This document shows, piece after piece, positions 1 to 6,664 of a stretch of DNA of 9,635 bases. The position numbers and the translations under genes are program-made. Source of the stretch: an uncultured Roseburia sp. (GTDB lineage Bacteria > Bacillota > Clostridia > Lachnospirales > Lachnospiraceae); assembly GCA_947057405.1 (NCBI GenBank), contig CAMSEJ010000066.1:1-9635 (forward strand). The letters run 5' to 3'. The notes under the pieces are model-generated. The model saw only the letters and a program-made list of their open reading frames with translations, made no database searches and was not told the origin of the DNA. The first letter of the stretch is position 1; each line of letters begins with the position of its first letter.

Positions 1-527
1 TGAATTGTTTTTAACGATATCCAGTTCCGGAACAGCCTGCAAAACTTCGTTTTATAAAGCAGCAGGATTACTGCCGTCTGAAACAGCGGAGCCAGTCCCC
101 ATGAGAACAGATAATATAATACGCGCTGCCCGGGAACGCCCAGATCAAATATCTCATACCGGCTAAACAAAAATCCGGCGTTCGACGCAAATGAGTCGAT
201 CATTTCCATAAGCAGGGCAAGTACCCAGCAAACCAGACAGCGTTCCCGGTACAGCGCCCGCAAAAGCAGCATCTCTAAAGGAAACACCAGGTAATAAAAC
301 AAAATACGGCCCGCATTATACTTCCACCGAAATAAACCAAATCTGTAAAAAGCTGCTCCCAAAGCCGCAAAAACAACCAAAAAGAAAACAATCACAGCCA
401 GCATACCGGCAATCCCCTGCCTGTTCTGCGGCTTTTTGCCCAGCAAAAGGGCAGACGTCCACAGCATAAAAATCAGGCTGATCCCGATCCCAAACAAGTT
501 ACTGCAGAATGTATACCAAAAAGACAT
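1..527 (-). CDS. Multi-pass membrane protein, C-terminus cut by window edge (possible sensor-kinase membrane domain)
   Basis: An open frame runs on the minus strand from ATG at 527-525 to the window edge: 175 complete codons with no stop. The start is preceded by a purine-rich GGAAAGGAA about 12 bases upstream; no other in-frame ATG or GTG lies close upstream. The protein is very hydrophobic, with about five membrane segments near residues 8-29, 39-62, 74-90, 97-118 and 136-158, separated by short charged loops. The last visible residues turn basic (YKTKFCRLFRNW), as at a membrane exit into the cytoplasm. Five or six helices followed by a cytoplasmic part would fit the sensor half of an AgrC/GHKL-type histidine kinase, but no kinase motif lies inside the window, so this is only a guess; a plain integral membrane protein is equally possible. 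It lies 88 bp downstream of the phosphoesterase gene, behind a hairpin, so it may or may not be part of that transcript. Confidence 0.7.
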   Translation of the reverse strand, partial: MSFWYTFCSNLFGIGISLIFMLWTSALLLGKKPQNRQGIAGMLAVIVFFLVVFAALGAAFYRFGLFRWKYNAGRILFYYLVFPLEMLLLRALYRERCLVCWVLALLMEMIDSFASNAGFLFSRYEIFDLGVPGQRVLYYLFSWGLAPLFQTAVILLLYKTKFCRLFRNWISLKTI

Positions 528-566
528 CCAAAAACCATTCCTTTCCCGTGTCGGACACGCAAAACC

Positions 567-600
567 GGTACAGGCCCTCTTTGTTCCGGGCGCCTGTACC
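567..600 (-). terminator. Hairpin after the metallophosphoesterase gene, possible weak terminator
   Basis: A perfect 9-bp stem, GGTACAGGC paired with GCCTGTACC, closes a 16-base loop. An alternative pairing of GCCC with GGGC inside the loop can lengthen the stem with a bulge. It begins 15 bases after the phosphoesterase stop codon, where a terminator would be expected. On the minus strand it is followed only by GGTTTTGCG, so the U-tract is poor. It may terminate partially, stabilise the upstream mRNA, or both. Confidence 0.45.
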
Positions 601-615
601 GCCTGCAAAAAAACG

Positions 616-1215
616 TCACTCCTTATCCATCCGAATCACGCATGTTCCACATGCATTCACCACACAGGTATCCAAATACCGATCGCGGCGCTTCGCCCCT
701 CCCCCGTAAGAAAGATGCATATGCCCGTGTACAAAATATCGCGGGCGGTATTTCTCCATCAGCCACAAAAATACCCGAAACCCCTGGTGGGGCAAATCCC
801 GCCCGTCATTGAGGCCAAATGCCGGCGCGTGTGCCACCAGGATATCAAAACCGCCCTTTGCAAAGATTTTGGGCACAAGCATTGCCGCCCGGCGGCGCAT
901 TTCCCATTCCGTATACTGGTGCGCTCCCTCCTTATAGCGCATCGAACCGCCCAGCCCCAGGATCCGGATCCCTTCCTGTACATAAATCTTATCCTCAATA
1001 CAGATACAGCCCTCCGGCGGCGTCTGCCCGTAACGGCAATCGTGGTTCCCGTGCACATAGAGCACTGGAACGGACGAAACCGTCGCCAGAAATGACAGGT
1101 ACTGCGGATCCAAATCCCCGCAGGACACAATCAGATCAATGCCGTCAAGCTTTCCTTTTTCATAATAATCCCACAGAGACGCCGACTCCTCATCCGCAAC
1201 CGCAAGGATCTTCAT
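616..1215 (-). CDS. Calcineurin-like metallophosphoesterase
   Basis: A 199-residue protein starting MKILAVADEES. It carries the ordered signature of the calcineurin-like phosphoesterase superfamily: Asp8 in the first strand, GD at 33-34, GNHD at 56-59, a histidine at 129 (AHAP) and GHMH at 164-167. These residues normally bind two metal ions that activate water to cut phosphoester bonds. The first motif reads ADEE, where the usual pattern is DxH, so one canonical metal-ligand histidine is replaced by Glu10. No signal peptide or membrane segment is visible; it should be cytoplasmic. The frame is open further upstream to 1347, but the glycine-rich extension overlaps the preceding gene and is unlike the family. 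I chose the ATG at 1215, which overlaps the upstream stop as ATGA and has a GAAGAAGGGGG purine tract before it. It is therefore translationally coupled to the BMP-fusion protein. The substrate is unknown. Confidence 0.9.
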   Translation of the reverse strand: MKILAVADEESASLWDYYEKGKLDGIDLIVSCGDLDPQYLSFLATVSSVPVLYVHGNHDCRYGQTPPEGCICIEDKIYVQEGIRILGLGGSMRYKEGAHQYTEWEMRRRAAMLVPKIFAKGGFDILVAHAPAFGLNDGRDLPHQGFRVFLWLMEKYRPRYFVHGHMHLSYGGGAKRRDRYLDTCVVNACGTCVIRMDKE

Positions 1216-3116
1216 ACCCCCTTCTTCACCCCCTGCTGGCTGATTACCGGCTTCGCCTGCTCCTTCAGTTCCCCTTCCTCCGGAATCGAACCGACCACAT
1301 TTTCCGCCAGCCAGTCCATCGTCATAATCTCCTCCGGTGAAAGGCACGCGTCCGGATCGGAGAGCACCGTCCCGTCCTGCGAATACAGCACACCGGAAAA
1401 CGGATTAAACTGCCCCATACAAATCGTCGATTTCAAAAGCTCCACCAGCCGCTTCGTCCCAATCGGCAGATACTTGGAACAAACCACGTCAATCACGCCC
1501 GCCGACATCCCCCACCAGTAATTAATGGCCTTTTTCGCTCCCGGATTTTCGTCATATTTCCAGGTTCCCTCCATAATCGTGCGGATCAGCTGCTCGTAAA
1601 ATTTGCCCCAGTGCCACAGCGGCATGGCAAGATTTCTCGGCCGTTCGCCGTCCATATGGTAAATGCCGAAAAACCGCGACGCTTCCTCCGGGATCGCCAT
1701 ATCGCGTCCGGAAATACAAGACGAGCCGTTTTCTCTTATTTTTTCCTCAATATCCCCCTCTTTTTTGGCGGTCCATTCCAGATAAACCTTCGCGCGCGGG
1801 TTAATCATCTTAGCCCCCAGCGCAAACGCGTTGATATTTGCAATCGATCCGTAAATCGGGTAATCCGCAATATAGGTAAGCTTCGCATTTTCCGCCATGG
1901 CGCCCGCAATCGCCCCCATCAGAAATTTCGCTTCGTGCATTCTGGAATAATAGGTGCGGATATAACGGTGCGAGGTATTTAACGAACAGTTTAAAATCCG
2001 CACCTGCGGATGCGCAATCGCCGCCTTTACGCTTGCCTGCGCAAACGGCGGAGTCGTCGTAAAAATCAGCCCGCACCCCGCGTCCACGGCATCCGCTAAA
2101 AGCTGTTCCGCATTCTCCTTCGTGCCGTTCCCGTAGCAAACGGTGCTCACCTCATCCGCAAACGCCTGCTCCAGATACAGCCTGCCAAGCTCATGCGAAT
2201 ACGCCCACGCAGAAGTCCCCGGCGTCTTTTCGTAAATAAACGCAATCTTAAGCTTTCGTGAACTGTGTGAAAACAGCTTATGCAGGGGCTTTTTTTTGCG
2301 GTTCGGCCCCATTTTTAAATCTACGCCCTCTTCCTCCTGCAAAAGCGCGTACTCCTCAAAGCTTTTTGTAATCAGCTCCCGGATTTCATTTGCCGTCTTC
2401 CGGCATGCCTCGTCATACCCGTACAGCGTAAGGAACGAAAGAAACGCGTCGCCCGGCGTAATAGACAGCTTGCCGCCGCCATTTGCGCCAAATTCCGCCG
2501 CAAACCGCGCATAAGCCGACCGAAACAGCCGCAGCTCTTCCTGCGTCCAGCGTTCCCCCGGCGCTTTGCCCACGGCCGCCTGCAGCTTCGCAAAACTGCC
2601 CTCCTTAGAAAACCAGATATCATGCATCGGCGCGGCCTTGTAAAATTCCATAAATTCATAATAAATCCGGTTTTCCGGTTCCATTGTACGCTTCGGCACA
2701 ATCCGGATGACCTCTCCGCGAATCGAATCCGCGCCAAAAAATTTCATCACACTGACCCGTTTGTTGCCCTCTTCCACATAAAACCGGTTCATATATTCAT
2801 AAGCCCGGATTGGCTCGCGGATCCCCTCTATTACATGGGCCGTGCTAAGCTGCGCCCATTTTGCGGCAAATTCAGTCGTCTCACGTAATATCGGCATAAA
2901 GTTCCCCGAAAATGAGCTGCTCCTGCCCACCGTTTTCGTCCCGGCCACCCGTTCGAGCGGAATCTGCACCATGCCCAGCGGCTGCTCCGAAAAAGATCCC
3001 TTCTGAGGCAGCAGATCATCCAAAACAGGAAGCGTCGGCTTTTCCCCGCGCAGCAGACGCGTCTGGTAATCCTTTTTCCCCAGCTTAAACGCCTTAGCAT
3101 ACTCTTCCTTTCCCAT
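1212..3116 (-). CDS. Cytoplasmic BMP-family ligand-binding protein with N-terminal ParB/Srx-like region
   Basis: A 634-residue protein. Residues about 288-590 resemble the BMP/PnrA/Med family of periplasmic-binding-like proteins, which in exported relatives bind purine nucleosides. The domain begins KLKIAFIYEKTPGTSAWAYSHE and includes GLIFTTTPPF and the C-terminal WWGMSAGVIDV region. There is no signal peptide or lipobox, so unlike transporter-associated BMP proteins it should stay in the cytoplasm. Residues about 50-140 look like a ParB/sulfiredoxin-type fold: IPLERV, then GIREPIRAYEYMNRFYVEEG followed by NKRVSVMKFFGA. A charged helical linker (about 235-285) joins the two parts. The frame can start at GTG 3122, but that GTG sits inside the Shine-Dalgarno tract; ATG 3116 has the proper spacing. 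The gene follows the alpha-galactosidase stop by 13 bp and overlaps the phosphoesterase start. Databases usually label such proteins as BMP-family substrate-binding proteins, which misleads about location. A ligand-sensing regulatory role is my inference. Confidence 0.82.
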   Translation of the reverse strand: MGKEEYAKAFKLGKKDYQTRLLRGEKPTLPVLDDLLPQKGSFSEQPLGMVQIPLERVAGTKTVGRSSSFSGNFMPILRETTEFAAKWAQLSTAHVIEGIREPIRAYEYMNRFYVEEGNKRVSVMKFFGADSIRGEVIRIVPKRTMEPENRIYYEFMEFYKAAPMHDIWFSKEGSFAKLQAAVGKAPGERWTQEELRLFRSAYARFAAEFGANGGGKLSITPGDAFLSFLTLYGYDEACRKTANEIRELITKSFEEYALLQEEEGVDLKMGPNRKKKPLHKLFSHSSRKLKIAFIYEKTPGTSAWAYSHELGRLYLEQAFADEVSTVCYGNGTKENAEQLLADAVDAGCGLIFTTTPPFAQASVKAAIAHPQVRILNCSLNTSHRYIRTYYSRMHEAKFLMGAIAGAMAENAKLTYIADYPIYGSIANINAFALGAKMINPRAKVYLEWTAKKEGDIEEKIRENGSSCISGRDMAIPEEASRFFGIYHMDGERPRNLAMPLWHWGKFYEQLIRTIMEGTWKYDENPGAKKAINYWWGMSAGVIDVVCSKYLPIGTKRLVELLKSTICMGQFNPFSGVLYSQDGTVLSDPDACLSPEEIMTMDWLAENVVGSIPEEGELKEQAKPVISQQGVKKGV

Positions 3117-3122
3117 AAACAC

Positions 3123-3131
3123 CCTTTCCTT
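3123..3131 (-). promoter_or_regulatory. Ribosome-binding site overlapping the alpha-galactosidase stop; decides the BMP-fusion start
   Basis: The minus strand reads TAAGGAAAGG followed by GTGTTTATGGG. The alpha-galactosidase stop TAA shares bases with the purine tract AAGGAAAGG. A GTG start would have no spacer, whereas the ATG two codons later is 6 bases beyond the tract. This supports ATG at 3116 and termination-coupled translation of the two genes. Confidence 0.65.
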
Positions 3132-5310
3132 ATATTTTCACAAAATACATCTGATACGCCCGGTATTCCCCCATCTTAGACGGAACCGGAATCCCTGCTT
3201 CCATCAGCGCGTCCGACGCATAAACCTCCCCGCTGTGCTGCTCTTTATAGTAACACCCAGGCAAAAGCCCCTTTAAGCGGATATAACTCACCGTCATATT
3301 CCCATGAATCTCCTGCATCACCACGCTGACAAGCGCCTCCGCCCCGTCCTCCGAAACAAATTCCCACGCCCCGGCCTCTTCGGCGCACGGATCCGTCAGC
3401 CGGTAATAACGCCCGTCCAGCACCAGATGCGCATACCTCTTATAATCCCGGATCTGCTCTTTGATCTGGTTCTTTTCCTCATCGGTCAGCGCCGCCAGAT
3501 CCAGCTCATACCCAAACGTGCCCGCCATAGCCGTCACGCCCCTGGTATAAAACGGCGTCACGCGCCCCGTCTGATGGTTCGGAGCCGCCGAAACATGCGC
3601 CCCCACCGCCGAAACCGGATACCCAAACGAAGTCCCGTACTGAATCCGGACACGGTCTATGGCATCCGTATTGTCGCTGCACCAAATCTGCGGCGTATAA
3701 TAAAGCATCCCGGCGTCAAACCGCCCGCCGCCCCCGCTGCAGCCCTCCAGCAAAATATCCGGATAACGCTTCATCAGCCGTTCTAAAAAATCATAAAGCC
3801 CCAGCACATAATCATGCGCCACCCCGCCCTGATCCTTCGTATTACACGAATACAAATCACTCAGGCTGCGGTTCAAATCCCACTTAATATATTCAATATT
3901 GCACGCGTCCAGAATACGGCACATCTTTCCGAAAATATGATCCACCACTTCCGGCCTGGAAAAATCCAGCACCAGCTGGTTGCGCCCCCGAACCGGGTTC
4001 CTGCCCGGAATCGTAAGCGCCCAGTCCGGATGTTCCCGGAACAGATCACTGTCCTCATTCACGCCTTCCGGCTCAAACCAGATCCCAAACTTCAGTCCCA
4101 GCCCGTTAATCTTTCGGATCAAAACATCCAGCGGCTCGCCCAGCTTCTTCTCATTCACATACCAGTCTCCCAGCCCGCTGTTATCATCATCACGCTTCCC
4201 GAACCAGCCGTCATCCATCACCAGCATTTCAATCCCCAGATCCGCCGCCTGCCTTGCCAGCTCATACACATTCTTACCGTTAATATCAAAATACGACGCT
4301 TCCCAGCTGTTCAGCAAAATCGGCCGCACGCAGTCCCGGTACTTCCCCCGGCAAAGATGCTTCCGAAAACAGGCATGCAAATCCTGCGACAGCCCCGAAA
4401 GCCCGTTCCCGCTGTACGCACAGACCACCTCCGGAACAAAAAACACCTCTCCCGGCTCAAGCGGATAAGAAAACATCTCATCCGAAAGCCCCAGAAGCGC
4501 ACGCGTCTGGTTAAACTGATCCTTCTCCACTTCCCCCTTAAAGCTGCCGCTGTACACAAACGACATCGCATAACAGCTTCCCGTATCCTCCGTCGTACCG
4601 CGCCCCGCCAGAACAAACATCGGATTATACTGATGGCTGGACGTCCCCCTGCGGCTTCCGATCACCTGCGTCCCGTGCGCCACCGGAGTCCGCTGCACAT
4701 TCCGCTCCATCGCATGCCGCCCATAAAAACAAATCAGATCATACTCCCCGCCCACAAAATCCAGGCATGCCGCCTGCGCCTTCTTCAGATAACATTTCCC
4801 TGCGCCGTGATTCTTAATACATGCGCTCCTCGTAATCACATTCTGTTCCGGCAAAACCCCGTAAAAAAGCGTCACCTCAATCCTGCTCGCCTCATCCAAC
4901 AGATCAATCTCCAGCGTATCCGCCTCATCCTCCCCCGCATAAACGGCAGGAAGCCCCGGCAGAGCATACTTCCCCTTCCGGATACGATGCCCCCGATACC
5001 GGAAATCACACCCATAAGACCCGTCGGCATTGCGGATCACCACCGCCGTATTCCGAAAATCCCCCGTCCCCTGGCAGGGCAGCTCCTGCGGCAGCGCATC
5101 CATCGAATACGCCCGGTCATTCCCCGCATCATAAGGATTTCCGGAAAACCCGCGATCCGCATACTGGATCAGATAATCCATACACCCCTCCGTACGCCTC
5201 CCATAATAAAGATGCAGCAAAAACCCAAATCGATCCACCTGCATCTGATACGTAGAAGATCTCGTATGTAACGTAAACGTATTCTTCCCTTTATCAAATA
5301 TAATTCCCAT
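3130..5310 (-). CDS. aga: Alpha-galactosidase, glycoside hydrolase family 36
   Basis: A 726-residue cytoplasmic enzyme expected to remove terminal alpha-1,6-galactose from melibiose, raffinose or stachyose. The family layout is complete: an N-terminal beta-sandwich (about residues 1-310), a (beta/alpha)8 barrel and a C-terminal beta domain. Numbering from the second methionine, the barrel shows LLNSWEASYFDI (about 332-343), MDDGWFG (about 365-371), the nucleophile motif IKWDLNR with Asp478, CSGGGGRFDAG (about 524-534) and the acid/base motif WCSDNTD with Asp546. Length matches bacterial GH36 enzymes of about 730 residues, and no signal peptide is present. Two in-frame ATGs compete: 5316 lies only 2 bases after AAGGAGG, while 5310 lies 8 bases after it, so I chose 5310; MGIIFDKGKNTFTLH also fits typical N-termini. 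It lies about 500 bp downstream of the permease gene, beyond a palindromic element, so it may have its own promoter as well as read-through from the transporter operon. Confidence 0.96.
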   Translation of the reverse strand: MGIIFDKGKNTFTLHTRSSTYQMQVDRFGFLLHLYYGRRTEGCMDYLIQYADRGFSGNPYDAGNDRAYSMDALPQELPCQGTGDFRNTAVVIRNADGSYGCDFRYRGHRIRKGKYALPGLPAVYAGEDEADTLEIDLLDEASRIEVTLFYGVLPEQNVITRSACIKNHGAGKCYLKKAQAACLDFVGGEYDLICFYGRHAMERNVQRTPVAHGTQVIGSRRGTSSHQYNPMFVLAGRGTTEDTGSCYAMSFVYSGSFKGEVEKDQFNQTRALLGLSDEMFSYPLEPGEVFFVPEVVCAYSGNGLSGLSQDLHACFRKHLCRGKYRDCVRPILLNSWEASYFDINGKNVYELARQAADLGIEMLVMDDGWFGKRDDDNSGLGDWYVNEKKLGEPLDVLIRKINGLGLKFGIWFEPEGVNEDSDLFREHPDWALTIPGRNPVRGRNQLVLDFSRPEVVDHIFGKMCRILDACNIEYIKWDLNRSLSDLYSCNTKDQGGVAHDYVLGLYDFLERLMKRYPDILLEGCSGGGGRFDAGMLYYTPQIWCSDNTDAIDRVRIQYGTSFGYPVSAVGAHVSAAPNHQTGRVTPFYTRGVTAMAGTFGYELDLAALTDEEKNQIKEQIRDYKRYAHLVLDGRYYRLTDPCAEEAGAWEFVSEDGAEALVSVVMQEIHGNMTVSYIRLKGLLPGCYYKEQHSGEVYASDALMEAGIPVPSKMGEYRAYQMYFVKI

Positions 5311-5318
5311 ATTCATGT

Positions 5319-5325
5319 CCTCCTT
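5319..5325 (-). promoter_or_regulatory. Strong ribosome-binding site of the alpha-galactosidase gene
   Basis: The minus strand reads AAGGAGGACATGAATATGG. The AAGGAGG core is 2 bases from the first ATG and 8 bases from the second, which argues for initiation at 5310. Confidence 0.8.
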
Positions 5326-5407
5326 CTCAGTAATCCCAAAGCGTGCTTAAAAACCATTCCCGTCATCTGCCAGAAAGCATTTTTCAAACACGCTCCAGCC
5401 GGAAAAA

Positions 5408-5435
5408 ATAATAAAGAAAATTACTATTGCAGCAA
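5408..5435 (-). promoter_or_regulatory. Candidate promoter for the alpha-galactosidase gene (weak)
   Basis: On the minus strand TTGCTG (5435-5430) is followed after 16 bases by TATTAT (5413-5408). The -10 box matches five of six consensus positions, but the -35 box only three of six. It lies about 100 bp upstream of the start codon in the only AT-rich part of the gap. The transporter-enzyme gap is long enough to hold a separate promoter, but the evidence is motif similarity only. Confidence 0.3.
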
Positions 5436-5625
5436 CACTAACATATCCCTGCCGCTTCCGCCAAAACACCCCCGGCAATCCAAACTCCCTATCCTATTCC
5501 ATAAAATAAAAGAAGCAACCGTATGTAAATGTTGCGAAAACGCAGCCAGCCGGAGGGCAGGGTATGCGGCCGGAGCCTTGTGTCGGAATTTAGGGGCTCT
5601 TAAGTATCCCGTCCGATCACAGCAA

Positions 5626-5649
5626 TGCCCTGCCACGGATGGCAGGGCA
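5626..5649. repeat. Nested hairpin A of the palindromic element
   Basis: TGCCCTGCC (5626-5634) pairs perfectly with GGCAGGGCA (5641-5649) around a six-base loop ACGGAT. The central 12 bases GCCACGGATGGC are almost identical to the centre of the next hairpin. Confidence 0.85.
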
Positions 5650-5650
5650 A

Positions 5651-5684
5651 GCCGGAACCGCGCCACGGACGGCGCGTTTCCGGC
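5651..5684. repeat. Nested hairpin B of the palindromic element
   Basis: GCCGGAACCGCGCC (5651-5664) pairs with GGCGCGTTTCCGGC (5671-5684) with a single mismatch around the loop ACGGAC. Its loop differs from that of hairpin A by one base, although the stems outside the last GCC/GGC are unrelated, which suggests that the loop itself matters. Confidence 0.85.
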
Positions 5685-5815
5685 GGTTGCGTCCGCCCCA
5701 AATCACATACAGGGGATACTTTAGAGCCCCTTAATCCCGAAACACCGCTCCGGCCGCATACCCTGCCCTCCGGCTGGCGTACACCTCCCCAACACCTAAC
5801 ACCTATAACCTTCTT

Positions 5816-6664
5816 TTATTTCACCGCCCCATTTACAACTCCGTTTAATATCTGCTTCTGGCAAATAATATAGAAGATCAATATCGGCAGCAGCGCCAGC
5901 AAATAAGACGCAAACGCCAGATTATAATTCGTCCCGAACTGCGTCTGGAACGTCATCTGCGCCAGCGGAAGCGTATTCATCCCGCTCCCCGACATAATAA
6001 CCAGAGGCGTCATCACATCATTCCACACACTAAGAGCCGTAATAACCGCAACCGTCGCATGCATCGGCTTCATAATCGGGAAAATCACCTTCCAGAACGT
6101 CCGAAACGTCGTCGCCCCGTCAATCCTCGCCGCTTCTTCCAGCGCCACCGGAATATTCACCAGATACCCCGAATAAAGCATCAGGTTCATCGGCATATAG
6201 AATACCACATAACAGAGGATAACGCCAACAATATTTGCAATCCCCATCTGCGCCGTCTGCTTAACCAGCGGCATCATCAAAATAGCAAACGGCACGAACA
6301 TACCGCTGACAACATACATATACACCAAATTATACCACTTATTCCGCGCCTTATTGCGCCCGACCGCATACCCGATCATCGAATGCAGCACAACCGAAAG
6401 CACAACCGTAACCGCCGTAATCAAAACGCTGTTAAACAGGGAACGCCAGAAATCCGTTACCCGCATCGCCTCCGCAAAATTAGACAAACTCCAGTGCTTC
6501 GGCAGCGAAAGAATGCCCGCCACGCTGTTCGTCATCTCCGTCGGCTGCTTAAACGCAATCACAATCGTCATATAAAGCGGAAACGCAATCGTAATTAACC
6601 CCAATATCAAAAGAATCGTGACCGGCCAATTGACCTTTTCTTTTATTTTCATTTCTTTTTCCAT
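5816..6664 (-). CDS. Sugar ABC transporter permease, MsmG/MalG-like
   Basis: A 282-residue inner-membrane protein forming half of the sugar import channel. Hydrophobic segments lie near residues 14-36, 75-100, 113-133, 141-165, 200-216 and 250-270, the six-helix pattern of MalG-type permeases. The cytoplasmic EAA loop that docks to the ATPase is at 176-200: EEAARIDGATTFRTFWKVIF then PIMKP. The C-terminus GVVNGAVK is typical of the CUT1 carbohydrate-uptake subfamily. The ATG shares a base with the stop of the preceding permease (TAATG) and an AAGGAGGAG tract lies inside that upstream gene, so translation of the two subunits is coupled, consistent with their assembly as a heterodimer. No ATPase gene follows; an MsmX/MsmK-type multitask ATPase is presumably supplied from elsewhere. 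The transported sugar is inferred from the downstream alpha-galactosidase and not from the protein itself. Confidence 0.95.
   Translation of the reverse strand: MEKEMKIKEKVNWPVTILLILGLITIAFPLYMTIVIAFKQPTEMTNSVAGILSLPKHWSLSNFAEAMRVTDFWRSLFNSVLITAVTVVLSVVLHSMIGYAVGRNKARNKWYNLVYMYVVSGMFVPFAILMMPLVKQTAQMGIANIVGVILCYVVFYMPMNLMLYSGYLVNIPVALEEAARIDGATTFRTFWKVIFPIMKPMHATVAVITALSVWNDVMTPLVIMSGSGMNTLPLAQMTFQTQFGTNYNLAFASYLLALLPILIFYIICQKQILNGVVNGAVK

Larger units (their letters stand above)
5545..5778. repeat. 234-bp palindromic intergenic element with 32-bp perfect terminal inverted repeats
   Basis: The arms 5545-5576 and 5747-5778 are perfect reverse complements over 32 bases, beginning GCCAGCCGGAGGGCAGG. 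The pairing continues inward for about 35 more bases (5577-5610 against 5712-5746) with roughly six mismatches. It includes AGGGGCTC pairing with GAGCCCCT and GTATCCC pairing with GGGATAC. The central 100 bases contain two further hairpins. The element is visibly more GC-rich than its flanks and has no credible coding frame. I see no clear target-site duplication at the edges (ACGCA on the left, GTACA on the right). It could be a non-autonomous mobile palindrome (MITE-like or REP/BIME-like), a structured RNA in the operon leader of the enzyme gene, or an mRNA-stability and attenuation element between transporter and enzyme. I do not recognise it as a named RNA family. Confidence 0.85.

Noticed and set aside
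436..1095. 219-codon plus-strand open frame opposite the phosphoesterase and membrane-protein genes
   Set aside because: It is antisense to two better-supported genes, crosses the hairpin at 567-600 and has no domain-like composition.
1216..1347. 44-residue N-terminal extension of the phosphoesterase
   Set aside because: The stretch is a glycine-rich out-of-frame reading of the end of the BMP-fusion gene; the ATGA-overlap start gives the normal family N-terminus.
3814..5271. 485-codon open frame on the plus strand opposite the alpha-galactosidase gene
   Set aside because: Its product is rich in Arg, Pro, His and Ile in low-complexity fashion with no recognisable motif, and it lies wholly antisense to a GH36 gene with intact catalytic motifs. 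It is a codon-bias shadow.
5545..5778. CRISPR array or simple terminator as an explanation for the repeats
   Set aside because: There are no regularly spaced direct repeats with unique spacers, and a 234-bp palindrome without a terminal U-tract is not a normal Rho-independent terminator.
5424..5873. Two small open frames of 80 and 82 codons overlapping the palindromic element
   Set aside because: They read through inverted-repeat arms, lack ribosome-binding sites and encode no recognisable protein.
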